DNA of 64,000 nucleotides. Source: Erythrobacter litoralis HTCC2594 (lineage in GTDB: Bacteria; Pseudomonadota; Alphaproteobacteria; Sphingomonadales; Sphingomonadaceae). Below, one piece after another: positions 50,097 to 59,029 of the stretch. Both the position numbers and the translations under genes were made by a program. The stretch covers positions 2,609,501 through 2,673,500 of the forward strand of contig NC_007722.1 of the NCBI RefSeq assembly GCF_000013005.1, written 5' to 3'. Each line of letters opens with the position of its first letter. Position 1 is the first letter of the stretch. A model generated the notes under the pieces. It ran no database searches. It was not told where the DNA came from and saw only the letters and a list, made by a program, of their open reading frames with translations.

Positions 50097-50825
50097 ATGG
50101 CCGACCAACCCAAACCGCTGATGCCGCATGCGACCGCCACCTGGCTGGTCGACAACACCGGCCTTTCCTTCGAGCAGATCGCCGAGTTCTGCGGCCTGCA
50201 CATCCTTGAGGTCCAGGCCATGGCGGACGATCTGGCCGGTTCCAAATATACCGGCCGCGACCCGGTCCATGCCGGCGAACTGACGCAGGACGAAATCCAC
50301 AAGGGCGAGGCGGACAGCAGCTATCAACTGGTAATGCAGAAAGCTCCGCTCGAAGTTACCCGCACCAAGGGCCCGCGCTATACGCCGGTATCGAAGCGAC
50401 AGGACAAGCCCGACGGGATCGCATGGATCCTGCGCAATCACCCCGAAATCTCCGACGCGCAGATCGGCAAGCTGATCGGCACCACCCGCAACACGATCGG
50501 TGCCATCCGCGACCGTACCCACTGGAACATCCAGAACATCCAGCCGAAAGATCCGGTCACTCTCGGCCTGTGTTCGCAGCGCGAGCTCGATGCCGTGGTC
50601 GCCAAGGCCGCGAAGAAGGCCGGCGTGACCGAGGGCGAAGCCGCTCCGGTTGCCGAAGGTGCGAGCGACAAGGACAAGCTGATCGAGGAATTGCGCGCCG
50701 AGCGCCAGGCCGCCGAAAAGGCCGCCGCCGAAGCAGCGCAGGAAGCCGAAGCTGCCGCGTGGCTGGAAAACAAGCGCGCGGAAGAGGAAGCTGGCGAGGA
50801 AAGCGGCGGCGAAACGCCCGCATAA
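50097..50825 (+). CDS. trcR: TrcR-like cell cycle transcriptional regulator (DUF1013)
   Basis: A 242-residue protein of the DUF1013 family that associates with RNA polymerase in alphaproteobacteria. The N-terminus MPHATATWLVDNTGLSFEQI and the central helix-turn-helix-like IAWILRNHPEISDAQIGKLI, TTRNTIGAIRDRTHWN are conserved. The C-terminal third is an Ala/Glu-rich coil (LRAERQAAEKAAAEAAQEAE). GAGGTAG just before the ATG is its ribosome-binding site. A terminator-like hairpin lies 12 nt upstream of the start. Confidence 0.88.
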   Translation: MADQPKPLMPHATATWLVDNTGLSFEQIAEFCGLHILEVQAMADDLAGSKYTGRDPVHAGELTQDEIHKGEADSSYQLVMQKAPLEVTRTKGPRYTPVSKRQDKPDGIAWILRNHPEISDAQIGKLIGTTRNTIGAIRDRTHWNIQNIQPKDPVTLGLCSQRELDAVVAKAAKKAGVTEGEAAPVAEGASDKDKLIEELRAERQAAEKAAAEAAQEAEAAAWLENKRAEEEAGEESGGETPA

Positions 50826-50880
50826 TCGCGCCGCGTCCATCTGGACCTGCTGCGCGTATCGCGCATTCAATCGGATAATC

Positions 50881-50924
50881 ACGGCAAGCCCGTCTTTCGC
50901 CTTGCGAGAGGCGGGCTTTGCCGT
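50881..50924 (+). terminator. Long hairpin between trcR and acyl-CoA ligase
   Basis: ACGGCAAGCCCG (50881-50892) pairs with CGGGCTTTGCCGT (50912-50924) with one bulge, around an inner loop. It follows the trcR stop by 55 nt and sits 12 nt before the ligase start. No T-run follows. Confidence 0.45.
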
Positions 50925-50936
50925 CATTCCATTGAC

Positions 50937-52640
50937 ATGGATGTCAGTAAGGTCGCCTATCATCACCCCGCGCCGTGGGACACGCAGTTCCCGCAGATGA
51001 CGCTGCCCGAACTGCTGGAGCGGGCGACCGCTCGCAAGCCCGAGGCACCGTTTCTCCATTTCCTCGGGCGCACCTACAGCTATCGCGAAATCTACACCGA
51101 GGCGCGCCGTTTTGCCGCCGGACTGGTCGAGATGGGGATCGCCAAGGGCGACCGCGTCGGGCTGTTCCTGCCCAATGTCCCGATCTACGCATCGGCCTAC
51201 TACGGCGCGATGATGGCGGGCGCGATCGTCGTCAATTTCTCGCCGCTCTATACGGTCGAGGAGCTGGCCTGGCAGGTCGGCGACAGCGGTACGCGGCTGC
51301 TGGTGACGGTCGATGTCCCCGAGCTTTACGCCACTGCCGAGAAAGTCCTTGAGGGCTCCGATCTCGAAACGCTCGTGGTCGGTTCGCTCGCCGAAATGCT
51401 GCCGCGTCTCAAGGGTATTGCGCTCCGGCTGTTCAAGCGCAGCCAGATCGCATCGGTGCCCTATGGCGAGCTCGGCGATCCCGTGCGCCGATGGTCGTCG
51501 GTACAGGCCGACTGGAACTGGGCCTTGTTTCTCGACGGACGCGAACCGGACCTGCCCGATCTCGATGCTGAGCAAGATCTGGCGCTGCTGCAATATACCG
51601 GTGGCACGACCGGACGACCCAAGGGGGCGATGCTCGGCCACAGCCAGCTGGCGGTGAACGCGCAGCAGGTCGCAGCGATCAATCCTTACGCAGACCCCAG
51701 CGCGGAAGTGTTCATGGGCGCGCTGCCTTTTTTTCACGTTTTCGCCAATACCGCGCTGCTTAACCATGCAGTGGCGAGCGGCGCTTCGATCGCCATGGTG
51801 CCGCGTTTCGACACGAAGCAGGTGCTGCACACGATACAGAAGCACCGCGCGACCGGCTTCCCCGGCGTGCCGACCATGTTCCAGGCCATGCTCGACCATC
51901 CCGACCTCGCGAAGACCGACCTTTCCTCGCTAAAGGTCTGCATTTCGGGCGGCGCACCGATGCCGGCGCCGGTCCATGCCAGGTTCGAAGAGGCCACCGG
52001 GGTGCGGCTGGTCGAGGGCTACGGCCTGACCGAAAGCGCCGGCGTCGTCTCGGTCAATCCTTACGAAGGTACGCGCAAACGCGGCACGATCGGGCAGGTC
52101 GTGGCAGGCACCGAAGTGCTGTTGCTCGACAAGGAAGACCCCACCGTACTCGCGCCGGAGGGTGAACCGGGCGAACTGGCGATCCACGGCCCGCAGGTCA
52201 TGCGCGGGTATTGGAACCGGCCCGAAACCGAGGCCGATGTGTTCGTCGAACACCATGGCAAGCGCTGGCTGCGGACCGGCGATGTCGCGGAGATCGACGA
52301 AGACGGGTTCCTGTCGATCGTCGACCGGATCAAGGACATGATCGCGGTCGGCGGCTTCAAGGTCTTTCCGAGCGTGGTCGAAGACGTCATCCTCGAACAC
52401 CAAGCGGTCAGGGAAGCGCTCGTGATCGGCGTGCCGGACGATTACACCGGCGAAAAGCCGCGCGCCTATGTCACGCTGGCGGGCGATGCCGATATCGGCG
52501 GCGATGCGTTGCGGTCCTGGCTCAACGCACGGGTCGGCAAGCATGAACGGGTCGACAGCGTCGTCATCCGCGAGGAACTGCCCAAGACGCTGATCGGGAA
52601 GCTCGACCGCAAGGCGCTAAGGGCGGAAGTTCTCGGATAG
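50937..52640 (+). CDS. fadD: Long-chain acyl-CoA synthetase
   Basis: A 567-residue adenylate-forming enzyme that activates fatty acids to acyl-CoA. It has the AMP-binding signature LLQYTGGTTGRPKGAMLGHS at about residue 218, GYGLTESAGVVSVNP, RWLRTGDVAEIDEDGF and DRIKDMIAVGGFKVFPSVVE, and the C-terminal catalytic Lys in LPKTLIGKLDRKALR. Long-chain specificity is inferred from overall likeness to FadD. Only a weak ribosome-binding site precedes ATG 50937. Convergent with the bactofilin gene. Confidence 0.9.
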   Translation: MDVSKVAYHHPAPWDTQFPQMTLPELLERATARKPEAPFLHFLGRTYSYREIYTEARRFAAGLVEMGIAKGDRVGLFLPNVPIYASAYYGAMMAGAIVVNFSPLYTVEELAWQVGDSGTRLLVTVDVPELYATAEKVLEGSDLETLVVGSLAEMLPRLKGIALRLFKRSQIASVPYGELGDPVRRWSSVQADWNWALFLDGREPDLPDLDAEQDLALLQYTGGTTGRPKGAMLGHSQLAVNAQQVAAINPYADPSAEVFMGALPFFHVFANTALLNHAVASGASIAMVPRFDTKQVLHTIQKHRATGFPGVPTMFQAMLDHPDLAKTDLSSLKVCISGGAPMPAPVHARFEEATGVRLVEGYGLTESAGVVSVNPYEGTRKRGTIGQVVAGTEVLLLDKEDPTVLAPEGEPGELAIHGPQVMRGYWNRPETEADVFVEHHGKRWLRTGDVAEIDEDGFLSIVDRIKDMIAVGGFKVFPSVVEDVILEHQAVREALVIGVPDDYTGEKPRAYVTLAGDADIGGDALRSWLNARVGKHERVDSVVIREELPKTLIGKLDRKALRAEVLG

Positions 52641-52715
52641 ACCGCTCTTTGCTGCAAGGGGCACGAAAAAGGGTGCGGATCGCTCCGCGCCGCAACTTTG
52701 CTTTGAAGCAAGCGA

Positions 52716-53183
52716 TTACTGGGCGTTGGCGATCGCCAGCCCCTCGCGAGGCTTGACTTCGTCGGCTTTGCGCTCGGCCACGGGCGGTGCGACCGGCGTC
52801 TTGCCATGGCCGCGCGGGGCGAAGCGCCCGTCGACCGAGGCGCCCTGTTCGATGGTCAGCGCATCGTAATGCACGTCGCCCTTGATCGTAGCGGTGCGCA
52901 GGATCACGAGTTCGCGGGCGTCGATCGATCCGTCCACGGTACCGGCCAGCCGTGCATTCTCGGCCTTGATCGCACCGTTCACCGTCGACGTTTCGCCCTG
53001 CACCAGCGAGGAGCAGGAAATGTCGCCGTCGATGGTGCCATCGACATGCAATTCGGTCGAGGCGCTGATATTGCCGGTGATGGTCACGTCCCCGCCGATG
53101 ACAGAGAAGCTGCCGGAGGAATTGGGGCTCTTAGCCATTGGTGTCGGCCTCGGTGCCGGCTCGGCGGGCTTCTTTGAGAACAT
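52716..53183 (-). CDS. Bactofilin
   Basis: A polymerising cytoskeletal protein of 155 residues (or 140). The beta-helix core is made of short repeats from about residue 24 (FSVIGGDVTITGNISASTEL, VDGTIDGDIS, VNGAIKAENARLAGTVDGSI, TIKGDVHYDALTIEQG). Proline-rich tails flank it. The ATG at 53183 has GGAGG 9 nt upstream; MAKSPNSSG at 53138 is the alternative. Either way it overlaps the end of the LytM peptidase gene. This bactofilin-plus-M23 pair is common, and the filament may position the enzyme. Confidence 0.9.
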   Translation of the reverse strand: MFSKKPAEPAPRPTPMAKSPNSSGSFSVIGGDVTITGNISASTELHVDGTIDGDISCSSLVQGETSTVNGAIKAENARLAGTVDGSIDARELVILRTATIKGDVHYDALTIEQGASVDGRFAPRGHGKTPVAPPVAERKADEVKPREGLAIANAQ

Positions 53184-54300
53184 TGGGGGCTGCCTCCAGG
53201 AAGGGGCGCGGATTGACCGCGCGCTCGTTGATGCGCACTTCGAAGTGCAGGTGCGGGCCGGTCGAGCGGCCGGTGCTGCCGATCGCGCCGATGGGCGACC
53301 CCGCATCGACCTTCTGGCCGCGCTTTGCAACGAAGCGCGACATGTGGGCGTAGCGGGTCATCAGGCCGTTGCCGTGATCGATCTCCACGGTCTTGCCATA
53401 GCCCGACTTCCAGCCGACGTAGCTGACGGTGCCCTTGGCAGCGGCGTAGATCGGTGCGCCGTTCGGACCTTTGAAATCGAGCCCGGAATGCATTGCACCA
53501 CCGCCGTTGAACGGGTCGCGGCGATAGCCGTAGCCCGAGGAAATGCTGGTCTGGCCGACATTGGTCGGGGTGAACTGCGGCACTGCGTCGAGACCGCGTT
53601 CGAGAGCGGACATGCGCGCCAGGCTCAGGCCGAGCCGCTCGAAGCGCGGGTCGATCTCGCCACTTGCGCTGGTGGCAAGCAGTTCGAGCGGACCACCCAT
53701 CGCTTCGCGTTCGGCGCCGCGCAGCATCGATTGCGGGTTGAGGCCGAGCTGGCGCAGAGCGCGCTCGGCCCGAAGGGCGCGGCGATCTGCGAAGCGGGTC
53801 AGTTTCTCCACGAAAGCGATCTGGCGCGCTTCGAGCTCGGCGAGCGCAGCGGCTTCGGGGATCGACGCGCTGACCTTGTCGATCGTCGCGGCGGCTTCGG
53901 TCGTGCTGTCGGTGACGGTGTCGCCTTCTTCCGCCTTCACATCGTCGGGGATGGCGGCAGCCATGGCTTCGAGAAATTCCTGCCGCTTTTGCAGGTCTTC
54001 GGTTACGGCACCGAGGTCGTCGCGATACGCGTCGACCCGGTCTTGCGCCGTGGCGACTTCCGCCTCGCGCTCGAGCAAAGAGAGCCGGTCGGCCTGTGCG
54101 CGATATTGCAGGAAGCTCATCACGCCCATGCTGACGATCCACACCAGCAACGCAGCCACGACGGCGGTGGCCGCCATCTTCTGCAGGCGCGACGATACCT
54201 TGATGAAACGGACTTGTCCTTGCGAGCGCATGAAGAACTCGCGATCCGGAAACCAGTTTGCCACGCGCGCGGCAAACCCGCCGGTTGAGAGTGATTTTTG
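53131..54300 (-). CDS. Membrane-anchored LytM-type M23 peptidase
   Basis: A 389-residue peptidoglycan endopeptidase. It has a short cytoplasmic N-terminus, a single membrane helix at about residues 42-65 (AATAVVAALLVWIVSMGVMS), a long coiled coil (about 70-230) and a C-terminal M23 domain. Zinc ligands are in RDPFNGGGAMHSGLDFKGP (His, Asp) and TGPHLHFEVRIN. All catalytic residues are intact. Start is uncertain: TTG 54300 follows GCGGGG, TTG 54354 is further up and ATG 54231 further in. It overlaps the bactofilin gene. Confidence 0.87.
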   Translation of the reverse strand, partial: QKSLSTGGFAARVANWFPDREFFMRSQGQVRFIKVSSRLQKMAATAVVAALLVWIVSMGVMSFLQYRAQADRLSLLEREAEVATAQDRVDAYRDDLGAVTEDLQKRQEFLEAMAAAIPDDVKAEEGDTVTDSTTEAAATIDKVSASIPEAAALAELEARQIAFVEKLTRFADRRALRAERALRQLGLNPQSMLRGAEREAMGGPLELLATSASGEIDPRFERLGLSLARMSALERGLDAVPQFTPTNVGQTSISSGYGYRRDPFNGGGAMHSGLDFKGPNGAPIYAAAKGTVSYVGWKSGYGKTVEIDHGNGLMTRYAHMSRFVAKRGQKVDAGSPIGAIGSTGRSTGPHLHFEVRINERAVNPRPFLEAAPNVLKEARRAGTEADTNG

Positions 54301-54560
54301 CAAAGCGACCCCGCTTTTCGGTCTGTTTTCTTGATCCCGCCGGGGCGCTAGCAAGCGAATCGGTGCAGGTCGAATCCGGTATTATTTGTAACCGGTGAGT
54401 CGGGCGAGTCGCGCGACGAACTGCAGGAACATTGCGAACTTCGGATCGTTCTACACCGTCAGTGCTCCCAAAACTGTCGGGAATCTACAACAATCGTGCG
54501 GTTGGAAGATTCGCCGGAAGCGAATACAGCATTTCGCGTGCGAACCCTGACCGTCTCGAA

Positions 54561-55232
54561 GTGTGTCGCAGATTGAGCGCGACCATCCGCACAGGGCTTC
54601 TCGGCGGCAGCTTCAACCCTGCCCACGGCGGGCACCGGCGCATCTCGCTCTTTGCGCTGCAGGCGCTACGCCTCGATGAAGTGTGGTGGCTCGTCTCGCC
54701 GGGTAATCCGCTCAAATCTGCGGACGGCATGGCATCGCACGAAGCGCGCTATCGTTCAGCGCTTGAGCAGGCCCGCCGCGCCCCGATCCGTGTGACGGCG
54801 ATCGAAGCCCAATTGGGTACGCGCTACACCGTCGACACCCTGCGCACGCTGCGGGGACGCTATCCACGCCGCGAGTTCGTGTGGCTGATGGGGGCTGACA
54901 ACCTGGCGACATTCCACAGATGGAAGGCCTGGCGCGACATTGCGAGGACGATGCCGATTGCAGTCGTCGCCAGGCCGGGTTATGATAAGGATGCCATTGC
55001 AAGCCCCGCAATGGCGTGGCTGCGGGGGCATCGTACCTCAGCCGCCGAATTTCGCAGCCGGGGCAGATGGAGCGCACCGACCCTGGTGACATTGCGTTTC
55101 GATCCGGATTCACGCTCGGCCACGGCCATCCGCCGCGCCGACCCGGACTGGCCGAGCCGGTATCGTTCCGGATTGCTGTTCGACCAGGTCACGCATCGGT
55201 CCATTTTCGGGGAGCGTGAGCCCCCTGCATGA
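54561..55232 (+). CDS. nadD: Nicotinate-nucleotide adenylyltransferase
   Basis: Makes nicotinate adenine dinucleotide from NaMN and ATP. The 223-residue protein has the phosphate-binding GLLGGSFNPAHGGHRRISLF at about residue 13, WWLVSPGNPLKSADG, FVWLMGADNLATFHRW, and the C-terminal SRSATAIRRADPDWPS (SxTxIR-like) motif. The start is uncertain (GTG 54561; TTG 54573; frame open to 54432), none with a good site. First of the run nadD-rsfS-rlmH-envC-ctpA. Confidence 0.87.
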   Translation: MCRRLSATIRTGLLGGSFNPAHGGHRRISLFALQALRLDEVWWLVSPGNPLKSADGMASHEARYRSALEQARRAPIRVTAIEAQLGTRYTVDTLRTLRGRYPRREFVWLMGADNLATFHRWKAWRDIARTMPIAVVARPGYDKDAIASPAMAWLRGHRTSAAEFRSRGRWSAPTLVTLRFDPDSRSATAIRRADPDWPSRYRSGLLFDQVTHRSIFGEREPPA

Positions 55233-55319
55233 TCGATCCAGGCGCATACCCCGGCAAGACTCGCAAACGGCTCGGTCGCTTCCTACCTACGCATCATGAC
55301 AGGAGTATCCAATTCGCCC

Positions 55320-55730
55320 ATGACACCGGCGCAATCCATCACGTCCGACCACGGCCTCATGTCTCCCATGGCTGATGCCGAACCCGGCTCGCTGCACGCT
55401 CTGGTGCTAGAGCAGCTCGACGAGGACCAGGCGCAGGAAATCGTCTCGATCCCGCTCGAGGGCCGCTCCTCGATCGCCGATCACTTGATTATTGCCTCGG
55501 GCCGCTCCACCCGGCAGGTCGCATCGATCGCGCAGAAGCTGTCGGAAAAGATCAAGCAGGCCGGGCACGGCCCCGTCCGGCTCGAAGGATTGCCCGCAGC
55601 CGATTGGGTGCTGGTCGATGCGGGCGATGTCGTTGTGCACCTGTTCCGCCCCGAAGTGCGCAGCTTCTACAATCTCGAACGCATGTGGGCCTTCGGCGAA
55701 GCGCCGCCCGCCGCCGCAGGAAACGCTTAG
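55320..55730 (+). CDS. rsfS: Ribosomal silencing factor RsfS
   Basis: A 136-residue protein that binds uL14 and blocks 50S-30S joining in starvation. DUF143 landmarks are SLHALVLEQLDEDQAQEIVS, GRSSIADHLIIASGRSTRQV, LPAADWVLVDAGDVVVHLF and RSFYNLERMWAFGE. The ATG at 55320 follows an AGGAG at longer than usual distance; ATG 55296 is the other choice. Typical partner of nadD and rlmH. Confidence 0.88.
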   Translation: MTPAQSITSDHGLMSPMADAEPGSLHALVLEQLDEDQAQEIVSIPLEGRSSIADHLIIASGRSTRQVASIAQKLSEKIKQAGHGPVRLEGLPAADWVLVDAGDVVVHLFRPEVRSFYNLERMWAFGEAPPAAAGNA

Positions 55731-55880
55731 CGCGACGAAACAGGAAATTTCGCGGAGCACGGTTCGCGACCAGCGAACCGCAAGGGCGACCGCCCGCCCG
55801 CAGGGATGCGACCGAAGGTCGCGTGAGCGAGGATAGCCAAGGCTGCGGATGCAGCCGCCGGCGCTTGAGGCCCAAACAAA
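55731..55880. repeat. Hairpin-rich spacer between rsfS and rlmH
   Basis: 150 bp without a gene, holding three perfect stems: CGGTTCGC-GACCA-GCGAACCG (55760-55780), GCGACC-GAA-GGTCGC (55808-55822) and GGCTGC-GGAT-GCAGCC (55841-55856). The density of stems resembles REP/BIME-type elements. rlmH has no clear ribosome-binding site, so this RNA may influence it. Confidence 0.5.
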
Positions 55881-56303
55881 ATGCTCCTCCACATCATCGC
55901 ACGTGGCAAGATCGCCCGCTCGCCGGAGGAGGAGCTGGTCACGCGTTACGAGAAACGCCTGACCTGGCCGGTGAAACTGACAGAATTGCCGGAAACCGGG
56001 GGACGCATCCCCGATCCGCAGACCCCATTCAAGACCGTGCTGCTCGATGAGCGCGGCAAGGACCTGTCCTCCCATCGGTTGGCTAGGCAGCTGGAGCGCT
56101 GGCGCGATGACGGGATGCGCGAAACGCGCTTCGTGCTGGGCGCGGCGGACGGGCATGCACAGGAGGAACGAGCGGAGGCCGACCTCTTGCTGGCCTTCGG
56201 CTCGGCGACCTGGCCGCATCTGCTGGCGCGGGCGATGCTGATGGAACAGCTGTACCGGGCGACCAGCATCCTTGCAGGCCATCCCTATCATCGGGCAGGG
56301 TGA
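55881..56303 (+). CDS. rlmH: 23S rRNA (pseudouridine1915-N3)-methyltransferase RlmH
   Basis: A 140-residue SPOUT methyltransferase. It has MLLHIIARGKIARSPEEELV at the start, LLDERGKDLSS, the SAM-knot motif TRFVLGAADGHA (usually Gly-Gly rather than Gly-Ala-Ala), LAFGSATWPHLLAR and the C-terminal ATSILAGHPYHR. Standard length. Follows a stem-rich spacer after rsfS. The envC-like gene begins 8 nt downstream. Confidence 0.9.
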   Translation: MLLHIIARGKIARSPEEELVTRYEKRLTWPVKLTELPETGGRIPDPQTPFKTVLLDERGKDLSSHRLARQLERWRDDGMRETRFVLGAADGHAQEERAEADLLLAFGSATWPHLLARAMLMEQLYRATSILAGHPYHRAG

Positions 56304-56310
56304 CGGCATC

Positions 56311-57540
56311 ATGATCTCGCGCCTGCTCCTGTTGCTGCTCGGACTGCTCGCCTTGGTGGGTGTCGCGGCGCTGGCGCCGGGCCTTGTGGCGCAGGCGGAT
56401 GGCGGATTGGGCGATCCCGACCAAATCCGCGCGGCGATGGAGCGTGCGCGGGCCGAAGCGGCAGAGGCTGCCGAGCGTGGGGAGGCCCTCGAAACCCGGG
56501 CGCGCGAAGCCACCGACGCCGCGGAGAAAACCGCGCAGGAAGCCGCGGCGCTGGCTGCACGAATCCAGCAATCCGAAGCGCAGATCGCTGCCGCCGAAGG
56601 CCGGGTCGCGCTGATCGAACAGCAGCGGCGGCAACTGGTGCGCAGGCTCGCCGACCGCCGCGAGCCGATGGTCCGGCTGACCGGCGCGCTGCAGAAATTC
56701 GCCCGCCGCCCGCTCGGCCTGTCGATCCTGAAGCCGGGGTCCTTGCGTGAGACCGTCTACCTGCGCGCGATGCTGGAAACGACGGTGCCACAGGTTAGGC
56801 GGCGGACCACTGCCCTGCGCAGCGAAATCGATCGCGGGCGCGCCCTCGAAGCCGAAGCGCAGCGCGCGCTCGCCAGCCAGCGCGCACAGCAGGACGAACT
56901 CGACGCCCGCCGCCAGCGACTCGCCGCGCTGGAAACCCGCCAGCGCATCGAATCACGCGCCCGCAGCGGTGCCGCTGCTCGCGAGAACGAGCGAGCGCTG
57001 GCGCTGGCCGAGGAAGCGCGCGACCTCAATGGCCTGATTGACCGGCTGGCCGAAGCAGGTTCGCTCCGTGACGAACTGGCAGCGCTGCCGGGCCCGCTGA
57101 TCCGCCCGCGCTCGCCAACCGCCGCGCGCGTTGCGCCTGCCCCGAGCGGCTCCGCCTCCGCCGCCGCCGGACTCGCGCCAAGAGGGCTGCAGTTGCCCGT
57201 CACCGGTCGGACCGTTGCGGGTTTTGGTTCGGTTGCGGACAGCGGCATTCGCAGCGAAGGCCTGACGCTGGCACCGCGGGCTGGCGCGCAGGTGATCGCC
57301 CCGGCAGCAGGGCGCGTCGTGTTCGCGGGCCCCTATCGCGGATTCGGTCGCATCGTCATCATCGATCACGGCGCGGGCTGGACCAGCCTCGTCACCGGCC
57401 TCGCCCGCAGCGATGTTGATGTCGGCGAGGAACTGGTGGGCGGGGCACCGCTCGGCGTTGCCGCCGTCGACGAGCCTGCGGTCACGCTCGAACTGCGCCG
57501 CGACGGAACCCCCGTCAATCCGCTCGATTTCATCGGCTAG
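56311..57540 (+). CDS. EnvC-like murein hydrolase activator (degenerate M23 domain)
   Basis: A 409-residue exported protein. It has a signal peptide (residues 1-29, LLLLLLGLLALVGVAALAPG), a long Ala/Glu/Arg-rich coiled coil (about 40-260) and a C-terminal LytM-like domain from about residue 300 (LQLPVTGRTVAGFGSVAD; APAAGRVVFAGPYRGFGRIV). The zinc-binding His/Asp residues of active M23 enzymes are missing (DHGAGWTSLVTGL at the end; no HxH). It probably activates amidases, like EnvC, rather than cutting itself. Lies between rlmH and ctpA in one direction. Confidence 0.85.
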   Translation: MISRLLLLLLGLLALVGVAALAPGLVAQADGGLGDPDQIRAAMERARAEAAEAAERGEALETRAREATDAAEKTAQEAAALAARIQQSEAQIAAAEGRVALIEQQRRQLVRRLADRREPMVRLTGALQKFARRPLGLSILKPGSLRETVYLRAMLETTVPQVRRRTTALRSEIDRGRALEAEAQRALASQRAQQDELDARRQRLAALETRQRIESRARSGAAARENERALALAEEARDLNGLIDRLAEAGSLRDELAALPGPLIRPRSPTAARVAPAPSGSASAAAGLAPRGLQLPVTGRTVAGFGSVADSGIRSEGLTLAPRAGAQVIAPAAGRVVFAGPYRGFGRIVIIDHGAGWTSLVTGLARSDVDVGEELVGGAPLGVAAVDEPAVTLELRRDGTPVNPLDFIG

Positions 57541-57673
57541 CGACCTCCTCGGCCCTCCCTACCGGTAAGTCTTTCGACCGGCGTTGCCCCGCAGCGGGAC
57601 GAACGACCCTGCATCATCTGGCGTTAAGGCGTTCTGCGCGATACACAGGCTTAGTTCTGAGAGAGAAATCCGC

Positions 57674-59011
57674 ATGAAAATTGCCGAATTGTTGCGCTCT
57701 GCCGCTCTTGTCACCGCCGTCGCCATGATCCCGGCAACCACGGCAACCTTTGCCCAGGTCGATGGCCGGGCGGGCCCGGAATTCGCCAAGCTGTTCGCCA
57801 CCTACCAGCGGATCAAGGCGAGCTATGTCGAGCCGGTCGAGGACGAGAAGCTTATCCGCGGCGCGATCGACGGCATGCTGGCCGCGCTCGATCCGCATTC
57901 CGCCTATCTCGACGGCAGCGACCTGCAGCGCCTCGAAACCATGATCGACGGCAATTATTCGGGCCTCGGCCTTTCGGTCGTCATGGAAGACGGCGCGGTC
58001 AAGGTCATCAGCCCGTTCCGCGGCAGCCCGGCGGACGAAGTCGGCATCAAGGCGGGTGACTATATCACACACCTGGATGGCGAGCTTATCTATGGCGGCG
58101 ACCTCGATGAAGCGGTCCAGCGCATGCGCGGTATCGCCGGCACTTCGATCCGCCTGACGATTTTCCGCCCCGGTCGCGATGAACCCTTTGACGTGTCCGT
58201 CACGCGCGGCGTGATCGAGCTGGAGCCGGTCACTTTCGAAGTGCAGGCCGGCAATATCGGTGTCATTACGGTTAACGAATTTTCCCGCGATGTCGGGCAG
58301 GACGTCTTCAGGGCATGGCAGGGTATCCAGCGCGAGGCAGCCGGCCGGGTCAACGGCCTGGTGCTCGATCTGCGCTCCAACCCCGGCGGCTCGCTCGACG
58401 AAGCGGTCGAACTGTCGGACCTGTTCCTCAGCGACGGCGCTATCGTATCCCAGCGCGGCCGCGCGCGCGGCGAATCGCTGCTCTACGAAGCGGAATCGGT
58501 CTATCGCGGCGAAATCGCCGATGACATTCCGATGATCGTGCTGATCGATGCCGGCTCGGCGTCGGCGTCGGAGATCGTCGCTGGTGCGCTGCAGGATCAC
58601 CGCCGCGCGGTGGTGATGGGCGAGCGCAGCTTCGGCAAGGGCAGCGTCCAGTCGCTGCTGCCGCTGGGTCGCGATGCCGCGCTCAAGCTGACCACGGCGC
58701 GATATTACACGCCGTCGGGCAAGTCGGTGCAGGAAGGCGGCATCAAGCCCGATATCGCCGTCCCGCAGCTGTCCGACCCGGACTGGGAAAAACGCCGCAA
58801 ATACCAGCTGCGCGAATCCGACCTGCGCAACAAGCTCATCAACGAAGCCGGGCTGAAGGACGAGGAACTGGTCGAAGACAACCTCGCCGATCCGCGCTTC
58901 AAGCTGACCGCCGACGAGTTGAAGGAGCAGGGCGTGGAGGATTTCCAGCTTCACTACGCGCTGGAAACGCTGCGCCGCACTACGCCGAGCGCGGTTGCGC
59001 TGCGACGCTAG
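57674..59011 (+). CDS. ctpA: C-terminal processing peptidase (S41)
   Basis: A 445-residue periplasmic serine protease. It has a signal peptide (residues 1-28, ending TFAQV), a helical N-domain (FATYQRIKASYVEPVEDEKL; AALDPHSAYLDG) and a PDZ domain at about 90-170 (YSGLGLSVVMEDGAVKVISP). The S41 core holds the catalytic Ser in IDAGSASASEIVAGAL and Lys in SFGKGSVQSLLPL. ATG 57674 puts the signal peptide at the start. CtpA often controls levels of peptidoglycan endopeptidases, which fits the EnvC-like neighbour. Confidence 0.92.
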   Translation: MKIAELLRSAALVTAVAMIPATTATFAQVDGRAGPEFAKLFATYQRIKASYVEPVEDEKLIRGAIDGMLAALDPHSAYLDGSDLQRLETMIDGNYSGLGLSVVMEDGAVKVISPFRGSPADEVGIKAGDYITHLDGELIYGGDLDEAVQRMRGIAGTSIRLTIFRPGRDEPFDVSVTRGVIELEPVTFEVQAGNIGVITVNEFSRDVGQDVFRAWQGIQREAAGRVNGLVLDLRSNPGGSLDEAVELSDLFLSDGAIVSQRGRARGESLLYEAESVYRGEIADDIPMIVLIDAGSASASEIVAGALQDHRRAVVMGERSFGKGSVQSLLPLGRDAALKLTTARYYTPSGKSVQEGGIKPDIAVPQLSDPDWEKRRKYQLRESDLRNKLINEAGLKDEELVEDNLADPRFKLTADELKEQGVEDFQLHYALETLRRTTPSAVALRR

Positions 59012-59029
59012 GCCCACCATAAAAAGGGC

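Noticed and set aside
49407..51899. 830-codon minus-strand frame opposite the glycosyltransferase, trcR and fadD
   Set aside because: Spans three recognised genes and their terminators; composition-driven open frame.
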